From an uncultured Anaerolineales bacterium (GTDB lineage Bacteria; Chloroflexota; Anaerolineae; Anaerolineales; UBA4823), in contig CALFWB010000059.1 in the NCBI GenBank assembly GCA_937928795.1, forward strand, positions 1-64,000: DNA of 64,000 nucleotides, read 5' to 3'. Below are positions 16,048-24,095 of this stretch, piece by piece. Below the pieces are notes generated by a model. The model saw nothing but the letters and a program-made list of their open reading frames with translations. It was not told the DNA's origin and made no database searches. The stretch's first letter is position 1. The number at the start of each line of letters is the position of its first letter. Position numbers and translations under genes: made by a program.

Positions 16048-17363
16048 GATGACTTTCTCCAGGACTGTAAGATTTGTTCGGCTTGATCAAGACGGATTAT
16101 TTGGGAAGCTACCAATTTATTGGCTAATTTTTCAATTTCTTTTCCTTGTGCCCCAGCAGCAATCGCCACCTGACGGGCGTGAAGCGCCATATGTCCACGC
16201 TGTATGCCTTCGGTCGCTAAAGCACGCAGGGCAGCTAAATTTTGTGCAAGCCCGACCGAGACAATAATCTCCGCTAATTCCTGGGCAGTTTGAACTCCCA
16301 TAATTTTCAGGGCTAATTTAGCTAGCGGATGCGTTTTCGTGGCGCCCCCGATGATGCCCACCGCTAAAGGAATCTCTAAGGTGCCAACCAGATTACCTTG
16401 TCCATCTTTGCCCCATTGGCTTAGGGAGGTATATTTTCCATGACGAGCGGCGTAGGCGTGCGCGCCGGCTTCCACAGCCCGCCAATCGTTGCCGGTTGCG
16501 ATGAGGACAGCATCGATCCCGTTCATGATTCCCTTGTTGTGCGTTGCAGCCCGATAGGGATCGCTGGCAGCAAAAGCCCATGCGGCAATAATGCCATCGC
16601 GGACTTCTTCTCCAGCTAGGTTTTCTTGCTGCAGTTGTTCAAGCGGAATTGTGCACACTGCCCGTGCTAGACGCTTATCGGCTAGGTTGCTCAAGATGCG
16701 CAGATGAACTTTGCCTCCACTGATGGACTCAACCAGTGGAGTCAGTCTTTCTGCGGCGGTATTGACGGCGTTTGCACCCATTGCATCTCGCACATCCATG
16801 ATGAGATGCAGCACTAAATAGGTTCCAATTGGAGAGGCTTCGATGATGCGCACTTCGATATCTTTTGGCCCCCCGCCCAGGCTTTGGAGAATCGGGTCAA
16901 TTTTAGCTGCTTCATTGAGGATAGCTTGTTTTTCAGCAAGCAGTCGGTGGCGGGCGAGGTAAGGATTCTCGATGTTGATGATTTGCATCTGACCGATCAT
17001 ATAGGGCGGGTCGGCGTGCGCTTGGAAGCCGCCCGTGCTGCGAGCAAGCTTTGCCATGTAGGATGCACCAGCCACGACAGAGGGTTCTTCGATCGCCATC
17101 GGCACGAGGACTTCCCTTCCGTTGACAATGAAATTGGTGGCAATCCCTAATGGCAACGGATGCACTCCGACCACGTTTTCGATCATGTGGTCGGCAAGTT
17201 GCATTGATAGGCTAGCTGCATCGGTAAAGAGCTTCACCTCTTCTTCCGTTAGCCAACCTTCTTGCAGCAAGAGTTGCTGACGTTCGGTTACGGACAGGTT
17301 ATAGAATCCAACCAACCGAGATGTCTTTGAAGCATTCATGGCTTTATTTTTAACCACTCTCAT
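16044..17363 (-). CDS. Hydroxymethylglutaryl-CoA reductase, class II
   Basis: The 439-residue protein (or 431 from the ATG at 17339, which fits the family start better) matches class II HMG-CoA reductases. It has [15 protein letters not shown] with the catalytic Glu, [11 protein letters not shown] with the catalytic Lys, [17 protein letters not shown] with the Asp, and the C-terminal His in [15 protein letters not shown]. No N-terminal membrane domain is present. Class II enzymes were first known as degradative, but the neighbouring HMG-CoA synthase and DUF35 genes favour a biosynthetic role making mevalonate. It is first in the minus-strand operon; a 78-bp mobile element lies about 120 bases upstream. 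Confidence 0.93.
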   Translation of the reverse strand: MRVVKNKAMNASKTSRLVGFYNLSVTERQQLLLQEGWLTEEEVKLFTDAASLSMQLADHMIENVVGVHPLPLGIATNFIVNGREVLVPMAIEEPSVVAGASYMAKLARSTGGFQAHADPPYMIGQMQIINIENPYLARHRLLAEKQAILNEAAKIDPILQSLGGGPKDIEVRIIEASPIGTYLVLHLIMDVRDAMGANAVNTAAERLTPLVESISGGKVHLRILSNLADKRLARAVCTIPLEQLQQENLAGEEVRDGIIAAWAFAASDPYRAATHNKGIMNGIDAVLIATGNDWRAVEAGAHAYAARHGKYTSLSQWGKDGQGNLVGTLEIPLAVGIIGGATKTHPLAKLALKIMGVQTAQELAEIIVSVGLAQNLAALRALATEGIQRGHMALHARQVAIAAGAQGKEIEKLANKLVASQIIRLDQAEQILQSWRKSS

Positions 17364-17482
17364 CTTGCAAAAACTATCAGAATGTTTGCGCTCTCGATGT
17401 GCTCTGCTGAGAATAAAATAATCTCTGCGTAAGAAGGTGAGCTAGGGCGGCCGAGTTTATCCATATGTGGATGTGCAATATC

Positions 17483-17560
17483 GTGTCCACGCAAAAGTTG
17501 TAGGACAACCCAATGAGTTGTCCTACAGAGCAATGTTGCCAACAACTTTTGAGTGCACAC
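17483..17560 (-). mobile_element. 78-bp MITE, copy 1
   Basis: Ends GTGTCCACGCAAAAGTTGT and, on the other strand, GTGTGCACTCAAAAGTTGT form imperfect terminal inverted repeats. A central palindrome with arms GTAGGACAAC and GTTGTCCTAC lies inside. A perfect 9-bp direct repeat, TGCAATATC, flanks it (17474-17482 and 17561-17569), the mark of transposition. Orientation is opposite to the other two copies. No coding capacity. Confidence 0.92.
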
Positions 17561-17576
17561 TGCAATATCGGAATCG

Positions 17577-17605
17577 TTGGGAAAAAGACAAAAATAGTGT
17601 AAAAT
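17577..17605 (+). promoter_or_regulatory. Promoter for the histidine kinase operon
   Basis: TTGGGA (17577-17582), 17-base spacer, TAAAAT (17600-17605), just outside the target duplication of MITE copy 1. A GGAAGGGAT site precedes the ATG at 17628. Confidence 0.65.
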
Positions 17606-17627
17606 AGCGTTAAGGAACGGAAGGGAT

Positions 17628-19301
17628 ATGTCTTTGTTGACTCCCGAGCAACTAGAAGAAAGGTTGATCTCTTTACACCGCGCCAGTTTGGAACTGGTTA
17701 GCGATTTATCGCTAACTACGGTTCTAGAGCGAATTGTCCGTTTAGCAAAGGAAGAGGCAGATGCTCAGTATGCAGCCTTAGGGGTCTTTGATGACGAAAG
17801 CAATCTGGTGCAATTCATTCCAATCGGCATGGATGAAGAAGAAATTCAGAAGATGCCTTACCCGCCCAAAGGCTTGGGGTTATTAGGTGCGCTCAAGCAG
17901 GAAAGAAAGACTCTGCGGATTGCCGACATCCAAAAGGACCCGCGCAGTGTCGGTTTTCCTGCAGGGCATCCGATCATGCGTACGTTTTTGGGAGTGCCGA
18001 TTCTTTTGGGCGACCAGCTTTTAGGGCAAATTTACCTAACGGATAAATTAGGGGGTGAAGAATTTAGCGAACAAGATGAACGGGTGATCGAAACGCTCGC
18101 CGCTTACGCCGCAGTGGCGATCCATAACGCACGATTGGTCCAAGCCTTAACCGAACGTGATCAAACCCTGACGCAAAAAAACGAAGATCTGACCTTGATC
18201 AACGCTGTAGCCACCGCTTTGACCCGTTCACTCGATCTGGATGAGATTCTCCAGAAGACCCTCACCAGCGTAATGGGCTATCTAAAAGTGGAAAATGGGG
18301 AGATCTACTTGAAAGATGAAAACGATTCCGATTTTCGCTTGGTGTTACATCAGGGGAAGTTTAATGAGCATTTATTCACCCGAGATGTATTTCGGGTTGG
18401 AGAGGGGATTGTTGGAGAAGTAGCCGAGAGTGGCAAGCCGTATGTTAGTAAAAATGTCGGAAAAGAGATTCATTACCTGCGTCAAAAGGTCTTCGAGGGG
18501 GGGTGTCGTTGGGTAGCCGCCTTTCCTCTCATGGCACGTGGGTCGGTGATTGGGGTGATGGTTGTTGCCGACCATCGGGAGGTCGCAATCAATCCACCGC
18601 AAGCAGAGCTGCTTGAAGCGATTACCTCCTGGGCGGGGATTACGATTGAAAATGTAGTCCTACAACAGCAATCCCAAAGGTTAGCGGTATTAGAAGAACG
18701 CGAGCGGATTGGCATGGATCTTCATGATGGGATTATTCAATCGATCTATGCAGTTGGTTTAGCGCTGGACTATGCTCGGGTAGCGATAGATGAAGACCCG
18801 CGACAAGCTAAGCAAAAGATTGAGCAAGCCATTGATGGCCTGAATAAGACGATCCGTGACATTCGAGCATATATCCTCGATCTGCGACCGCGCGAGCTTT
18901 ATGGAAATAACTTGATTCAGAACTTGAATCGGCTTGTGGACGAATATCGGGTGAATACGCTCTCAGAAGCCACCATAACTGCTCCTGAAGATGGCATTGT
19001 TGGACTGCCGGTTTCTCATGCTACGGCATTGTTCCACATCTGCCAAGAAGCGCTGGCAAACGCAGCCAAACACGCCCATGCGCGGCGCGTTGATGTGCGC
19101 TTGTGGACTACACGCGATCGGGTCTTGCTGGAAGTTGCCGATAATGGAGAAGGTTTTGACTTGCGTAAAATGAGCGTCACTCTAGGACATGGCTTGTCGA
19201 ATATGCATATTCGGGCTAGAAAAGTGGGTGGAGATGTGGAGATTACTTCTGCGCCAGGCGAAGGCACAACCGTCCTGGCTTGGGTTCCGAGACGGAAATA
19301 A
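17628..19301 (+). CDS. NarL-type sensor histidine kinase with two GAF domains
   Basis: The soluble 557-residue kinase has two GAF sensor domains (about 24-165 and 190-335), a HisKA_3 dimerisation helix with the phospho-accepting His366 in IGMDLHDGIIQSIYAVG, and a HATPase domain. N box is CQEALANAAKHAHA, G boxes are DNGEGFD and LGHGLSNM. No transmembrane segment exists, so it senses a cytoplasmic signal. HisKA_3 kinases work with LuxR/NarL response regulators, but none is encoded nearby, so it is an orphan. It shares an operon with a SpoU methyltransferase and rarA (1-base overlap with the former). Confidence 0.92.
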   Translation: MSLLTPEQLEERLISLHRASLELVSDLSLTTVLERIVRLAKEEADAQYAALGVFDDESNLVQFIPIGMDEEEIQKMPYPPKGLGLLGALKQERKTLRIADIQKDPRSVGFPAGHPIMRTFLGVPILLGDQLLGQIYLTDKLGGEEFSEQDERVIETLAAYAAVAIHNARLVQALTERDQTLTQKNEDLTLINAVATALTRSLDLDEILQKTLTSVMGYLKVENGEIYLKDENDSDFRLVLHQGKFNEHLFTRDVFRVGEGIVGEVAESGKPYVSKNVGKEIHYLRQKVFEGGCRWVAAFPLMARGSVIGVMVVADHREVAINPPQAELLEAITSWAGITIENVVLQQQSQRLAVLEERERIGMDLHDGIIQSIYAVGLALDYARVAIDEDPRQAKQKIEQAIDGLNKTIRDIRAYILDLRPRELYGNNLIQNLNRLVDEYRVNTLSEATITAPEDGIVGLPVSHATALFHICQEALANAAKHAHARRVDVRLWTTRDRVLLEVADNGEGFDLRKMSVTLGHGLSNMHIRARKVGGDVEITSAPGEGTTVLAWVPRRK

Positions 19302-20119
19302 TGGAGTTCATTTCCAGTCGCAACAACCCGAGAGTCAAAGAAGTACGCCTGCTCAGACAAACCAAAGTCCGCCGTCAGAGCGGGTTTTGTGTTGTTGAGG
19401 GTATTTGGCATTTTATTGAGGCGGTTGAGGCATGGAAACAAGGGGCTTATGCCTCACTCATTCGCGTTTTCTATGCGCCTAACTTACTCAAAAGCGAAAT
19501 TGCGTTAGAGACCATTCAGGATGTCGCTCGGAGAGGGGTTCCCACCTTTGCGGTTGAGGAGTCTGTTTTCCGTTCTATGGCGGAAAAGGAAAATCCGCAA
19601 GGGGTGTTGGCGATTGTGCGGTTACGTCAACCTTTATTGGAATCGATTAACCCTCAAGCGACGGGTTGGATGGTCGGTTTAGTTGAACCACAGGATGCAG
19701 GCAACGTTGGGACGATTTTACGCACGATGGATGCCGTTGGTGCCCAAGCTCTGTTTCTCATTGATGGGGGTGTTGATCCATTTCATCCTGAAATTAGCCG
19801 CGCCAGCATGGGGACCATTTTTTGGATACCCGTTTTACAAGTTTCATTTCAAGAGCTAATCCATTGGGCTGCCTTTAATGAAGTTTACATCTATGGAACT
19901 TCTGCCCATGCTGTGAAACTTTATACTGAAATCAGGCGGTATAACAAACCCTGTATCTTGTTGTTGGGAAATGAGCGTCAGGGGTTAACAGAACCTCAAC
20001 GTCAGGCTTGTCATGAATTGTTGAGGTTGCCGATGGGTGGACGGGTGACTTCATTAAACATAGCCGTTGCAGCGGGTGTTATGCTCTATGACATGCAGCA
20101 GAAAATGGATGGACGATGA
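19301..20119 (+). CDS. SpoU/TrmH-family RNA 2'-O-methyltransferase
   Basis: The 272-residue protein starts at an ATG sharing one base with the kinase stop (TAATG). An N-terminal substrate-binding domain (ISSRNNPRVKEVRLLR) precedes the SPOUT knot with motif 1 EPQDAGNVGTILRTMDAVG, motif 2 LLLGNERQGL and motif 3 LPMGGRVTSLNIAVAAGVMLYD. It should transfer a methyl group from S-adenosylmethionine to a ribose of 23S rRNA or a tRNA. The closest named families are RlmB and TrmH; the target nucleotide cannot be assigned. The next gene overlaps by 4 bases. Confidence 0.92.
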   Translation: MEFISSRNNPRVKEVRLLRQTKVRRQSGFCVVEGIWHFIEAVEAWKQGAYASLIRVFYAPNLLKSEIALETIQDVARRGVPTFAVEESVFRSMAEKENPQGVLAIVRLRQPLLESINPQATGWMVGLVEPQDAGNVGTILRTMDAVGAQALFLIDGGVDPFHPEISRASMGTIFWIPVLQVSFQELIHWAAFNEVYIYGTSAHAVKLYTEIRRYNKPCILLLGNERQGLTEPQRQACHELLRLPMGGRVTSLNIAVAAGVMLYDMQQKMDGR

Positions 20120-21540
20120 GGGATTTATTCGATCATGCCATGCAAGATGCTCTCAGGGCAGAAGCTCCTTTGGCTGCTCGAATGCGCCCACGTTCACTCG
20201 ATGAATTTGTCGGACAGGAAGAAATCGTTGGTGAAGGCAGATTGTTACGACGCTCGATTGAAGCCGATCGCTTGTTTTCCTCTCTCATTTTCTGGGGACC
20301 ACCGGGTAGCGGGAAAACTACCCTAGCCATGGTCATCGCCAACCAGACCAAATCGCATTTCGAGACCTTGTCAGCGGTTTTGGCGGGTAAAGCGGAGCTG
20401 AAGGAGGTCGTTGATCAGGCAATTGAACGACGCAAGCTTTATCGGCGACGGACGATTTTATTTGTGGATGAGGTGCACCGCTGGAATAAAGCTCAACAAG
20501 ATGCTCTTCTGCCTCATATCGAAAATGGGACCATTGTTTTCATCGGGGCAACTACCGAGAATCCTTATTTCGAAGTGATTGGAGCACTGGTCTCGCGCTC
20601 GCGCATTTTCCAACTCCGTCCCCTAGAAGATCATCATATTCGCATAATCCTCGAGCGAGCCTTGAAAGACCCAGAGCGAGGATACGGTAAGCGTTCGATT
20701 GTCATAACTGAAGATGCCCTTGCCCATCTTATTCGGGTTGCTGGCGGAGATGCTCGCAACGCCCTAAACGCTCTTGAATTGGCGGTTGAAAGCACACCTC
20801 CGGATGAAAAAGGCGTGATTCGGATCAACCTTGAGATCGCCCAAGAGTCGATCCAACGCCGAGCGGTGCTTTACGATAAAGATGGCGATGCACATTATGA
20901 CACGATCTCAGCTTTTATCAAGTCTGTGCGTGGTTCAGACCCGGACGCAGCATTATATTGGTTAGCCAAAATGCTTTATGCGGGCGAAGATGCGCGCTTT
21001 ATCCTGCGCCGCTTGATCATCTTGGCTGGCGAGGATATAGGATTAGCCGATCCGCTGAGCTTAGTGGTTGCGACTTCGGCAGCGCAGGCATTTGATTATA
21101 TTGGGTTACCGGAGGGCATCTACCCGATTGTTGAGGCGACCTTATATTTGGCAACCGCTCCGAAGTCGAACAGCACAACGGCTTACTTCAAAGTTTTTAA
21201 GCTGATTGAAGAGGAAGGCGTTCAAGCAGTTCCGCAGCATTTACAGGATGACTCCAGAGACCGCCAAGCGCTAGGCCATGGGGTGGGATACCGTTACCCA
21301 CACGACCATCCTGACCACTTTCTTCCTCAACAATATCTGCCCAAATCCTTGCTAGGACGTATGTTTTATCGCCCTTCTCAACAAGGGTACGAAGCTGTGA
21401 TCGCCGAGCGTTTAGAGCGCTGGCGAAAGGCACAACGTCAAGCTCTGGGAATTGAAGAGGTTCATGAAATGCCGGAGCTAACGCAGGATGAGATTCAGGA
21501 AGTCAAGCGCAAACACAAAACTGCCGGGAGGATGGATTAG
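20116..21540 (+). CDS. rarA: Replication-associated recombination protein RarA (MgsA)
   Basis: This AAA+ ATPase of 474 residues has Walker A WGPPGSGKTT near residue 61, Walker B ILFVDEVHRWNKAQQDALLP, sensor 1 GATTENP, and the C-terminal tetramerisation domain with YLATAPKSNST and the GYRYPHDHP motif of this family. The N-terminal PLAARMRPRSLDEFVGQEEIVG is diagnostic. RarA acts at stalled replication forks together with SSB. It overlaps the methyltransferase gene by 4 bases and is followed by the phosphomutase gene after 2 bases. Confidence 0.95.
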   Translation: MRDLFDHAMQDALRAEAPLAARMRPRSLDEFVGQEEIVGEGRLLRRSIEADRLFSSLIFWGPPGSGKTTLAMVIANQTKSHFETLSAVLAGKAELKEVVDQAIERRKLYRRRTILFVDEVHRWNKAQQDALLPHIENGTIVFIGATTENPYFEVIGALVSRSRIFQLRPLEDHHIRIILERALKDPERGYGKRSIVITEDALAHLIRVAGGDARNALNALELAVESTPPDEKGVIRINLEIAQESIQRRAVLYDKDGDAHYDTISAFIKSVRGSDPDAALYWLAKMLYAGEDARFILRRLIILAGEDIGLADPLSLVVATSAAQAFDYIGLPEGIYPIVEATLYLATAPKSNSTTAYFKVFKLIEEEGVQAVPQHLQDDSRDRQALGHGVGYRYPHDHPDHFLPQQYLPKSLLGRMFYRPSQQGYEAVIAERLERWRKAQRQALGIEEVHEMPELTQDEIQEVKRKHKTAGRMD

Positions 21541-21542
21541 GA

Positions 21543-22166
21543 ATGCCTCTTCTTTTGCTGGTACGTCATGCCGAAAACGACTACACGCGAAAGGGACGGT
21601 TGGCGGGTCGGTTGCCAGCGGTTCACCTTAACCAAAAGGGACTGGAGCAAGCTAACGCCTTAGCCAAGACACTTGAACAAGCTCCGCTGAAAGCCATCTA
21701 CAGCAGCCCTTTGGAAAGGGCAGTGGAAACAGCCGAGCCCATCGCCAAGGCTCATCAGTTGGAAGTTATTCACCATGAAGGATTAATGGAGCTGGACTAC
21801 GGCGATTGGCAAGGGAAATCCTTGAAAGGATTGCGCCGCTTAAGAAGTTGGCAAACTGTCCAATACCTCCCCTCGCTCATGTGTTTTCCACACGGGGAGA
21901 GAATTGTTGCTGCTCAGTATCGCATCGTCCAGGCACTTCACGAGATCGCCGCTCAGCATTCAGAAGGCGATTGGGTCTTGTGTGTCTCCCATGCCGATCC
22001 GATTAAGTTAGCGATTGCCCATTTTTTAGGGATGCCTTTGGATACCTATCAGCGCTTGAGCATTGGTCTAGCCTCGATTTCGATCTTGTACCTCAACCAT
22101 CAAAGTGCCCGCTTGCTCGCCATCAATTGTTCTCCGAACCTGTTTGAGGGCTTGGAGAAAAAGTAA
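21543..22166 (+). CDS. Histidine phosphatase family protein (MSMEG_4193-type phosphomutase)
   Basis: This 207-residue member of the phosphoglycerate mutase/histidine phosphatase superfamily has LLLVRHAEND with the phospho-accepting His9, YSSPLERAVETAEPIA, a central Glu in LMELDYGDWQGK, and the second catalytic His in CVSHADPIKLAIAHFLG. RHAE in place of the usual RHGE is typical of the MSMEG_4193 group, which co-occurs with DUF3090 and SCO1664-type proteins in Actinobacteria and Chloroflexi. Those two genes lie 1.4 kb downstream, beyond the minus-strand VIT gene and a MITE. Substrate unknown. Confidence 0.85.
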   Translation: MPLLLLVRHAENDYTRKGRLAGRLPAVHLNQKGLEQANALAKTLEQAPLKAIYSSPLERAVETAEPIAKAHQLEVIHHEGLMELDYGDWQGKSLKGLRRLRSWQTVQYLPSLMCFPHGERIVAAQYRIVQALHEIAAQHSEGDWVLCVSHADPIKLAIAHFLGMPLDTYQRLSIGLASISILYLNHQSARLLAINCSPNLFEGLEKK

Positions 22167-22173
22167 ACCATCA

Positions 22174-23055
22174 TCAAATCTCAATCCCAAAGACTCGGCG
22201 GATGATTAAGCCTAGCACAAAAGAGAAGGTTGCTACGCCGAGGCTGATGAGCGTCATTTCGATAAAGCGTTTGGAAAACGGGAAATCTTTGGCAATCGAG
22301 ATGTAGTAGTTGAAGATGGCAATAATGAGAATGGCGGTGAGCAAGGCGATTGCTAGGGCAATCAGGTAATTTGAAAAGATCAAGAAGGGCAACACAAGTA
22401 GAACAACAGTAACAATATAGGCTATTCCTGTGTAAATGGCGGACTTAACAGGGTCTTGTTCTCCAGCCTCGGCTTTTGTAGAAAGATACTCCGAGGCAGC
22501 CATTGAGAAAGATGCCGAAATGCCGGTGATCAAGCCAGCTAGAGCGATGATGGAGGATTTTTGAAATGCAAAGGTGAAACCCGCTAACGCGCCGGTTAAC
22601 TCCACCAAGGCATCGTTCAGTCCCAAGACGACCGAGCCAGCATACCTAAGGCTTTCTTCATCAATCATGTTAAGGAGTTGGTTTTCGTGGACTTCTTCCT
22701 CGTGCAATACTTTTTCGATTTCAGGAATATTAGCGAGGTGGTGACGGTAGTCGTTTTGGGCTTTTTCTTCGCTTTTTTCCATCAGTTTGACGCCAAAGGT
22801 CAGACCGAATAACTTTGCAATCCAGTAGTAAAATTGCACTTTTACCCAATTGGGTTGAACATCTGCTTGGGTATAGCGCTTCCAAGTGTTGTAATGCACC
22901 ATCTCCTGATGGGCGATTTTTTGGAGAACTTGGCGATTTTGCTCATCTTTGAGCATTGAAGCCAGCTTGAGATAGGTATGATAACTGTCAATTTCGTCTT
23001 GTTGCAACACTTGCAATTCTTTGCTGAGTTGTGCGTCTAAGCTAGATATGTTCAT
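22174..23055 (-). CDS. Ferritin-like/VIT1 iron-manganese transporter (MbfA-like)
   Basis: The 293-residue protein joins two domains. Residues about 10-135 form a rubrerythrin-like four-helix bundle with Glu and ExxH ligands (QQDEIDSYHTYLKLA, HQEMVHYNTW, HEEEVHENQLL). Residues about 140-293 form a CCC1/VIT1 membrane domain with VVLGLNDALVELTGALAGFTFA, SMAASEYLSTKAEAGE and paired C-terminal helices. Relatives such as MbfA sense iron through the ferritin-like part and export it. AAGGAGG sits 6 bases before the ATG. It lies between, and on the opposite strand to, the phosphomutase and DUF3090 genes. Confidence 0.92.
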   Translation of the reverse strand: MNISSLDAQLSKELQVLQQDEIDSYHTYLKLASMLKDEQNRQVLQKIAHQEMVHYNTWKRYTQADVQPNWVKVQFYYWIAKLFGLTFGVKLMEKSEEKAQNDYRHHLANIPEIEKVLHEEEVHENQLLNMIDEESLRYAGSVVLGLNDALVELTGALAGFTFAFQKSSIIALAGLITGISASFSMAASEYLSTKAEAGEQDPVKSAIYTGIAYIVTVVLLVLPFLIFSNYLIALAIALLTAILIIAIFNYYISIAKDFPFSKRFIEMTLISLGVATFSFVLGLIIRRVFGIEI

Positions 23056-23068
23056 TGTGCCTCCTTGG

Positions 23069-23094
23069 GGATATTATAGGAGGATATTATAGCA
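23069..23094 (-). promoter_or_regulatory. Promoter with tandem -10 repeats for the ferritin-like/VIT1 gene
   Basis: The 11-base unit GGATATTATAG occurs twice (23069-23079 and 23082-23092), 13 bases apart. Read on the minus strand each contains TATAAT. The upstream one carries an extended -10, TGCTATAAT (23094-23086). No good -35 is seen. The repeat could be a double start site or an operator for a metal-responsive regulator. Confidence 0.55.
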
Positions 23095-23127
23095 GTAGAT
23101 ATTGACTCTTCTGCAATAAGGTCTTTT

Positions 23128-23160
23128 TCTTAGCACAAAGGCTCAAAGTCACTAAGATTT
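23128..23160. repeat. Remnant of a palindromic intergenic repeat, family B
   Basis: CTTAG (23129-23133) and CTAAG (23152-23156) bound a segment reading CACAAAGGCTCAAAGTCA. The wording resembles the ACAAAGGCACAAAG type repeat that is seen better preserved at 27711-27784. Confidence 0.35.
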
Positions 23161-23216
23161 TTGGTAACGATCTGGTCAGGTTGCTTTGCACGCCGGTTTA
23201 CTGACAAAAGTCCTGA

Positions 23217-23294
23217 GTGTGCACTCAAAAGTTGTTGGCAACATTGCTTTGTAGGACAACTCATTGAGTTGTCCTACAACTTTTGTGTGTATAC
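23217..23294 (+). mobile_element. 78-bp MITE, copy 2
   Basis: Differs from copy 3 at only three positions, all in the right end (GTGTGTATAC instead of GCGTGGACAC), so the right inverted end is decayed. It is flanked by an imperfect 9-bp direct repeat, AAGTCCTGA (23208-23216) and AAGTTCTGA (23295-23303). Same 78-bp length, same central palindrome. Lies about 270 bases upstream of DUF3090. Confidence 0.9.
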
Positions 23295-23366
23295 AAGTTC
23301 TGACTCAGCACATGAAAGTCGGATTGAGCTGACTTGGCGCCTAGTCCTCAGGGCTTCCATAAACCC

Positions 23367-23433
23367 AGCGAGGAGAAATCTTGCCCTTTCGCCTGCAGTC
23401 GTAAAGACATCTCACTGCGCTCGAAGTGATGTG
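23367..23433. repeat. Palindromic intergenic repeat, family A, copy 2 (degenerate)
   Basis: AGCGAGGAGAAATCTT (23367-23382) matches copy 1 (9282-9342) exactly. The right part CTCACTGCGCTCGAAGTGAT is a changed version of the CTCGCTTCGCTCGAAGCGAC arm. With the VIT promoter, the family B remnant and MITE copy 2, repeats fill most of the 507-base gap 23056-23562; no gene is seen in it. Confidence 0.6.
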
Positions 23434-23507
23434 CTAGGCCGAAAGGCTTATCCCGAGATCGGGTTAAATTAATTTTTCTGGTGAGCAAGCTAACAAGGCG
23501 TTCAATC

Positions 23508-23516
23508 TGGTATACT
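23508..23516 (+). promoter_or_regulatory. Extended -10 promoter for the DUF3090 operon
   Basis: TGGTATACT (TG at 23508-23509, TATACT at 23511-23516) is an extended -10 element; no clear -35 is seen. AGGAGAGG precedes the DUF3090 start at 23563. Confidence 0.5.
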
Positions 23517-23562
23517 AGACTTAAATAACCCGCTTGAGTGTTTTTCCGATTAGGAGAGGTGC

Positions 23563-24090
23563 ATGCCAGCTAAGGAGATCGATCTACGTCCGGTAACCCA
23601 TATCACCACCGATGCGATTGGTAAACCCGGTCAACGAGTGTTTTACATTCAAGGCGTCCAGGGCGAAACGCGCGTAACCCTACTTGTGGAAAAGATCCAG
23701 ATTCAGAGCTTGGCGATTGGTTTTGAGCAGTTCTTAGAGGAAATCTACCGCAAATTTCCTCACTTGCCGCAAACTCCGGCGGATTATGACGAGAGCAAGA
23801 TGCACATTCAACCGCCGGTCGATCCGCTCTTCCGCGTGGGTGAGATGGGCTTGGGGTATGATGCTGATCATGATCTGATCGTTTTGGTGGTGCGCGAACT
23901 GGTGCCAGACGATGCTGAGGGTGTGGAGCCGGCTGTGGTGCGTTTTTGGTGTACGCGGGCGCAGATGAGAGCGATGTGTCAGTGGGGCATAGAAGTCGCT
24001 TCACGGGGGCGACCGATCTGCCCACAATGTGGTCAGCCAATGGAACCGGAAGGGCATTTCTGTCCCAAAAAGAATGGACATCAGCATTAG
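23563..24090 (+). CDS. DUF3090 family protein
   Basis: The 175-residue protein matches the DUF3090 pattern: GQPGQRVFYIQGVQGETRVTL-type N-terminal strand (here GKPGQRVFYIQ), VEKIQIQSLAIGFEQFLEEI, a DPLFRVGEMGLGYDADHDLIVLVVREL core with acidic residues, and a C-terminal zinc-finger-like CPQCGQPMEPEGHFCPKKNGH. DUF3090 co-occurs with SCO1664-type and MSMEG_4193-type genes in Actinobacteria and Chloroflexi; the SCO1664-type gene follows after 5 bases. The joint function of the three is not known to me. Confidence 0.88.
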   Translation: MPAKEIDLRPVTHITTDAIGKPGQRVFYIQGVQGETRVTLLVEKIQIQSLAIGFEQFLEEIYRKFPHLPQTPADYDESKMHIQPPVDPLFRVGEMGLGYDADHDLIVLVVRELVPDDAEGVEPAVVRFWCTRAQMRAMCQWGIEVASRGRPICPQCGQPMEPEGHFCPKKNGHQH

Positions 24091-24095
24091 GGATT

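Noticed and set aside
22174..23055. Plain ferritin or rubrerythrin
   Set aside because: The second half is a clear VIT1/CCC1 membrane domain, so it is a fused transporter and not a storage protein.
23161..23472. 103-codon frame in the repeat-rich gap
   Set aside because: It runs through MITE copy 2 and a palindromic repeat; the same peptide appears wherever the MITE is, so it comes from the repeat and not from a gene.
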